A DNA stretch of 24,491 nucleotides from CAYVUV01 sp964455095. Lineage in GTDB: Bacteria; Desulfobacterota; Binatia; HRBIN30; CADEER01. The notes under the pieces are model-generated. The model was not told the origin of the DNA and searched no databases. It saw only the letters and a program-made list of their open reading frames with translations. The first letter of the stretch is position 1, and each line of letters starts with the position of its first letter. Location of the stretch: NCBI GenBank assembly GCA_964455095.1, contig CAYVUV010000387.1, forward strand, positions 1 through 24,491. The letters run 5' to 3'. Shown here in pieces: positions 23,172 through 24,491 of the stretch. Made by a program: the position numbers and the translations under genes.

Positions 23172-24188
23172 TCACCACGCGAGCACGGCCAGCAGCAGGG
23201 CGGCGGCCAGGCCCGCGCGGGCCCAGAAGTGCGGTTGAATCGGGGCCGGGTCGGAGGCGATGCTGCGCACGTCGGCGCTGGCGGTACGTCCGCTGGTGAC
23301 GGCCTCGACGATCTGCAGACATTCGTCCGCCATGACGTGGCGGAAAGCGTGCCCAAGCTCGGCCGAGGCGACCTGCGGCGTGCCGTGGTAGGTGACCGCC
23401 GGGCCGCCGTAGCCGTAGTGCGCGTTGAGCAACCAGCCGAGTCCGCCGGCGAGCCCGCCGAAGACTTCGCGCACGCCTTCCGGATTGCGGCCGCGGCGCA
23501 CCTGTTGGCCCGCGATCCACTCACCGAGCGCGGCGACGGGGCGCAACTGCGGCGGCCCGTCGTGCGCCAGCTGCTGCCAGTCGGTTTCGACCAGCTCCGG
23601 GTTCTGCGCCAGCATGAACGAGGTCTCCCACCCGCCGGCGTGCTCGCCGCCGACCAGGTTGGCCCTTTCCTTTTCGCTCAGGCTGCGACCCAGCACGGCC
23701 TCGACGGCCGCGAATCGCCGGCCGGTGATGATCGCGTGCAGGGCCACGATCGAGGGCGTGAACATCTGGATGTTGTGGCGCTTGCTCACCTTGCGGCAGG
23801 CGGCTTCCAGTGCGGCGGCGTGGCGCGGGCCACCGTGGCCGTTGGTCAGCACGACGTAGCGGTAGCCGGCGCGCGCCAGCGAGGCGCCGTGGGCGAGCAG
23901 GGCGCCGTAGACCGTGCCCTGGCGCGCGTTCATCGAGCCCGCCAGCGGCAGCTCGTCGGTGCCGAGCGGCAGCACGGGAAGCTGCACGACCGTCCAGTCG
24001 GGATGCGCCGCAACGAAACGCCGGCCGGTCTCCTCCGCCATCCAGCGCGCCAGGTAGAAATCCATCCCGAGCGGCAGATGCGGCCCATGTACCTCCAGAG
24101 CGCTGACGGGCTGGAAACACACCGTGCGTTGCATCTCGAGCCGCCGCACGGCGGTGTAGGTCATGTCTTCGGCGCGCACGATCGGCAT
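23172..24188 (-). CDS. Creatininase family amidohydrolase with C-terminal membrane helix
   Basis: A 338-residue protein. The metal ligands typical of the family are visible: E32 and H34 in SALEVHGPHLP, D43 in LGMDFYLA, H118 in LTNGHGG, and the HAGGWETS segment (H183, E188). Creatininase itself has Glu two residues after this His (GHYE); here it is Gly, so this is another branch of the family (creatininase, ArfB and MftE relatives), hydrolysing some amide or processing a peptide. Substrate unknown. The last 19 residues (HFWARAGLAAALLLAVLAW) form a membrane helix, giving a tail-anchored enzyme, which is unusual for this cytosolic family. GGGGAGG gives ideal spacing to ATG 24188; ATG 24194 is an alternative. 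Confidence 0.9.
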   Translation of the reverse strand: MPIVRAEDMTYTAVRRLEMQRTVCFQPVSALEVHGPHLPLGMDFYLARWMAEETGRRFVAAHPDWTVVQLPVLPLGTDELPLAGSMNARQGTVYGALLAHGASLARAGYRYVVLTNGHGGPRHAAALEAACRKVSKRHNIQMFTPSIVALHAIITGRRFAAVEAVLGRSLSEKERANLVGGEHAGGWETSFMLAQNPELVETDWQQLAHDGPPQLRPVAALGEWIAGQQVRRGRNPEGVREVFGGLAGGLGWLLNAHYGYGGPAVTYHGTPQVASAELGHAFRHVMADECLQIVEAVTSGRTASADVRSIASDPAPIQPHFWARAGLAAALLLAVLAW

Positions 24189-24234
24189 TGGCATATCCTC
24201 CCCGCGCTGTTGTAGCGCGCGGCGCTGGTGGTCG

Positions 24235-24491
24235 CTAGGGACGGTTCGGGCACAGCGCCCGGGCGGCCGCGGCTGGATCCTCAGCTGCCAGTACGGCGCG
24301 AATGACGGCGACGCCGGCGGCACCACAGCGCCGTGCCGCCGCGGCCGATCCAGCGTCGATGCCGCCGATGGCGAGCACCGGCATGCGCACGGCCGCGCAC
24401 GCGGCGGTCAACGGCGCCAGGCCGAGCGGCGCGCCGTAAGCGCGCTTGGACGGCGTGTCGTAGATCGGTCCGAGCACGGCGAAGTCAGCCC
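24235..24491 (-). CDS. Thiamine phosphate synthase-like protein (C-terminal part, cut by window edge)
   Basis: The last 84 or so codons of a gene entering from the right edge. ADFAVLGPIYDTPSKRAYG matches the ThiE/TenI phosphate-loop region (ADY-x-GP-(V/I)-x-xTxSK), followed by MPVLAIGGIDAGSAAAARRCGAAGVAVIRAVL, the second phosphate-binding GG and the last barrel strands. Family members either join HMP-PP and thiazole phosphate to make thiamine phosphate (ThiE) or aromatise the thiazole (TenI-type TIM barrels). The distinguishing N-terminal half lies outside the window, so the symbol is withheld. It precedes the creatininase-family gene on the same strand with a 46-base gap. Confidence 0.8.
   Translation of the reverse strand, partial: ADFAVLGPIYDTPSKRAYGAPLGLAPLTAACAAVRMPVLAIGGIDAGSAAAARRCGAAGVAVIRAVLAAEDPAAAARALCPNRP

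Overview
This is a 24.5 kb, very GC-rich bacterial chromosomal segment with tightly packed genes, many 4-nt start/stop overlaps and frequent GTG starts. No rRNA, tRNA, CRISPR array, transposase or phage gene was seen. The best lineage clue is a secreted protein at 8978-10117. It ends in a Gly-Cys, hydrophobic segment, Arg-rich tail of the MYXO-CTERM type, which points to the former Deltaproteobacteria (Myxococcota, Desulfobacterota or Binatota-like). The assignment is inference. There is no taxonomic marker other than groEL, which would need a tree.

Layout. (1) 1-406, minus strand: the N-terminal part of a SAM-dependent methyltransferase. (2) 407-677: a divergent intergenic region with a large REP-like inverted repeat. 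(3) 678-6444, plus strand: a translationally coupled surface-glycan operon (sulfotransferase, O-antigen ligase/polymerase, family 2 and family 4 glycosyltransferases, GNAT acetyltransferase, TauE/SafE permease). (4) 6519-7426, plus strand: a 53-residue glycine-zipper membrane protein and a metallophosphoesterase. (5) 7462-8862, minus strand: an exported M20 peptidase, divergent from the MYXO-CTERM protein (8978-10117). (6) 10173-15020, minus strand: a likely operon read NCS2 purine permease, cytochrome P450, ispG, then two unrecognised proteins. (7) 15204-17617, plus strand: aat and a stand-alone groEL. (8) 17887-22912, plus strand: a stand-alone HPt protein, a DUF4301 protein, a stand-alone receiver, then rmlB, rmlA and rmlC. 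(9) 23054-23161, plus strand: a 35-residue zinc-ribbon protein. (10) 23172-24491, minus strand: a creatininase-family hydrolase with a C-terminal membrane anchor and the 3' end of a thiE-like gene.

How they fit together. Two blocks serve the cell surface. The first operon can polymerise or ligate and decorate (sulfate, acetylate) a glycan. The rml block supplies most of the dTDP-L-rhamnose pathway, although rmlD is not in the window. The most unusual arrangement is a kinase-less pair of phosphorelay proteins (HPt and receiver) flanking a nucleotidyltransferase-like DUF4301 gene directly before rmlBAC, preceded by a sigma-54-like promoter. This is the best candidate for an undescribed regulated envelope-sugar module.
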